Source: Tillus elongatus
Lineage: Eukaryota > Arthropoda > Insecta > Coleoptera > Cleridae
Length of the DNA stretch: 64,000 bases
Assembly (NCBI GenBank): GCA_964006375.1
Contig: OZ023267.1
Span: 39,093,753-39,157,752, forward strand
Reading direction: 5' to 3'
Shown: one piece after another, positions 62,246-64,000 of the stretch
Layout of the letters: every line of letters starts with the position of its first letter
Position numbering within the stretch: the first letter of the stretch is position 1
The notes under the pieces: model-generated
The model's database searches: none
The model's input: the letters and a program-made list of their open reading frames with translations, nothing else
What the model was told of the DNA's origin: nothing
Position numbers and translations under genes: made by a program

Positions 62246-62454
62246 AAAAGTCGTAAATCAAACATCACATGAAGATAGGCTAGCTCGAGCCCTTTCAGAA
62301 AAACCCTATATGATCTTATCAAAAAGTTTACGGTTTTTAAGATATTGACAATTTTATGAAAAAAAAAAAATGGAAATTGTCAAATTTTAAGATATTTTTC
62401 ATAAACCTCCGTACTGAAAAAAAAAATGTTATTAAAATTTACTGGCTCATAATT

Positions 62455-63155
62455 TCAAAAACTTCCCTGTTTTATGTTGATTTTAAAGTGGTATAAAACA
62501 TCAATATCTCTTAAAAGTAATTCACTGTCGACGATTGAAAGTAAATTTGGAAGTGAAATCAGGTAGCTAATAAATAAAAATAAACCGATTGTGACATTTA
62601 CAAAAATTACTCTAGTCATAACAGATGCTATATTTGACGCCCATTCTGTCTTATAGATAAACGATATCGTCTTAAAAACGATCCCTTTAGTCTTCTTAGA
62701 CTGCTTCGTGGAACTTCTTGAGTTGCTGTTCTGATTATTTGACGTCCACCTGCCCGGGAATGTTTGATTCAAGTATTGCCCTAATGCTAAGGCAAATTGT
62801 GCTGGGTATCCATCATTTTGAAGCCATATTGTTCTCCGAAGTTCTAATGGGGTGTCATCCAGCAGTTCTGGCAAATCGTTTTGTAAAAACGCCAAATATC
62901 TTTGGCCATTTAACGTAGGGCGCAGATCCACTGGTCCCAAAAGTGTTCCGTTAAAAATACCGGCCCAGAGATTTGTCTTAAATTGATGCTGCGACCGATC
63001 CTCTCTGAACTCATTTGGATCTTCAATTTTCCAACTACGAAAATTGTGAAGGTTTATGTATTCAACATTTTTACATGCTGACTCGTCACTCAATCAAACT
63101 TTATCGAAGAAATTGAAATCTTCTGTGATTTTTCTTACCAAGTTCTTCGATAACA
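62455..63155 (-). pseudogene. Mariner-like transposase fragment with replaced C-terminus
   Basis: From 63155 downward: ELVRKITEDFNFFDKV, a TGA, then LSDESACKNVEYINLHNFRSWK (first catalytic Asp), NLWAGIFNGTLLGPVDL, WLQNDGYPAQFALALGQYLNQTFPGRW (second Asp). Where W-I-G-R…SPDL should follow there is instead a Ser/Lys-rich stretch TSNNQNSNSRSSTKQSKKTKG, then a hydrophobic segment VIFVNVTIGLFLFISYLISL, open for about 80 residues to the stop near 62455. The third Asp is missing. The HTH region is missing beyond 63155, where an inverted copy begins. It cannot be an active transposase. Confidence 0.82.
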
Positions 63156-63159
63156 GCGC

Positions 63160-64000
63160 TGTTAGAATGCCTGGCATCGATCGTGTTGATCGAACTGGAC
63201 GACCGGGAATTGCAGACGAGGATGCTATCCTGGATGCTGTTATCAAAGAACCTGGTAGCTCGACGCGGAAAGTACAGAGACGAAATGGTGTTTCAACGTC
63301 TGCTACTCATAGAATTTTAAAAATGTATGGGTACCATATTCAGACGGTCAAAATTTTGGAATTGCGTGAATACGCAAGGCGCAAGCGATTTTGCGAACTT
63401 ATCTTAAGAAAAATAATACAAGATCCCAATTTCTTCGATAAAGTTTTATGGAGTGGCGAGTCAGCATGTACGAATGATTTTTTACATGAACCTCCATAAC
63501 TTTCATAGTTGGAAAATTGAAGATCCACATGAGTTAAGAGAAGATTGGTCCCAGCATCAATTTTAGATAAATCTCTGTGCCGGTATTTTTAACGGAACAC
63601 TTTTGGAACCAATGGAACTGCGCCCTACGTTAAATGGCCAAAGATTTTTGGCGTTTTTACAAAACAATTTTCCAGAACTGCTGGAAGACACCCCATTAAT
63701 ACTTTGGAGAACAATGTGGCTTTAAAATGATGGATGCCCAGCCCACTCTGCCTTAGCAGTAACGCAATACTTGAATCAGATATACCCGGGCTGGTGGACG
63801 TCAAAGAATCAGAACAGCAGCTCAAGAAATTTCACGAATCAGTCTAAGAAGACTAAGAGGATCGTTCCTAAGACGATATCGTTTATGCCTAAGACAGAAT
63901 GGCCGTTAAATAGAGCATCTGTTATGAATAGAATAATTTTTGTAAATGTCACAATCAGTTTATTTTTATTTATTAGCTATGTAGTTTCACTTCCAAATTT
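63160..64000 (+). pseudogene. Mariner-like transposase fragment, head-to-head with the previous one, same unusual tail
   Basis: Reads RMPGIDRVDRTGRPGIADEDAILDAVIKEPGSSTRKVQRRNGVSTSATHRILKMYGYH (HTH region), FCELILRKIIQDPNFFDKVLWSGESAC (first catalytic Asp position is G-E in place of D-E), then after a frameshift at about 63480 WKIEDPHELREDWSQHQF, a stop, INLCAGIFNGTLLEPMEL, FLAFLQNNFPELLEDTPL, a stop, NDGCPAHSALAVTQYLNQIYPGWW. The tail TSKNQNSSSRNFTNQSKKTKR … IIFVNVTISLFLFISYVVSLPN matches the tail of the minus-strand copy and is open to the window edge. Confidence 0.8.

Overview
The window looks like repeat-dense nuclear DNA from an arthropod, most likely an insect with a large, transposon-rich genome. 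The evidence is high AT content, Tc1/mariner-superfamily transposases of a type familiar from insects, APE-type LINEs, a Penelope-like element, tRNA-derived SINEs and about 19 long (TA)n tracts. I see no convincing single-copy host gene, rRNA gene or bona fide tRNA gene. Almost everything recognisable is a mobile element, a relic of one, or a repeat built from them. The species cannot be named from sequence alone.

Layout: 0-2 kb holds a pogo/CENP-B-type DDE transposase with a PHD-like finger at its C-terminus, broken by one in-frame stop and tail frameshifts. 2-11 kb holds mosaic repeats with internal (TA)n tracts, an apparently intact mariner-like element with ~580-bp inverted repeats (4075-7217), a decayed relative (7842-8803), short inverted-repeat elements, and a palindromic element inserted in a (TA)n tract. 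11-20 kb has an 819-bp MITE with TA target sites (12317-13135), a LINE relic, a hairpin, and a second intact mariner-like element with 416-bp inverted repeats (17694-19761). 20.7-22.7 kb is a Penelope-like element (RT plus GIY-YIG) with inverted pseudo-LTRs and a 14-bp target-site duplication. 23.6-29.1 kb is a ~194-bp satellite of about 24 units, interrupted by a 5'-truncated LINE.

29-48 kb is a graveyard: four LINE tails, three tRNA-SINE copies, a mariner pseudogene (36155-37206), a hAT-like element with a mosaic repeat nested in it (42986-44797), and Penelope pseudo-LTR fragments. 48.9-52.6 kb is a nested set of inverted repeats. 55.2 kb has a hAT dimerisation fragment. 56.2-60.95 kb is an apparently complete non-LTR retrotransposon with two intact ORFs and a poly(A) tail. 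The last 2 kb is a head-to-head pair of mariner pseudogenes sharing an unusual C-terminal tail.

The unifying theme is nesting. A mosaic repeat family carries an internal (TA)n tract, and elements that target TA have repeatedly inserted into those tracts. The most interesting points are the two long-TIR mariner-like elements with 36 residues between the second and third catalytic Asp, the dispersed hammerhead-ribozyme-like motifs in Penelope fragments, the nested inverted repeats, and the fold-back mariner pair.
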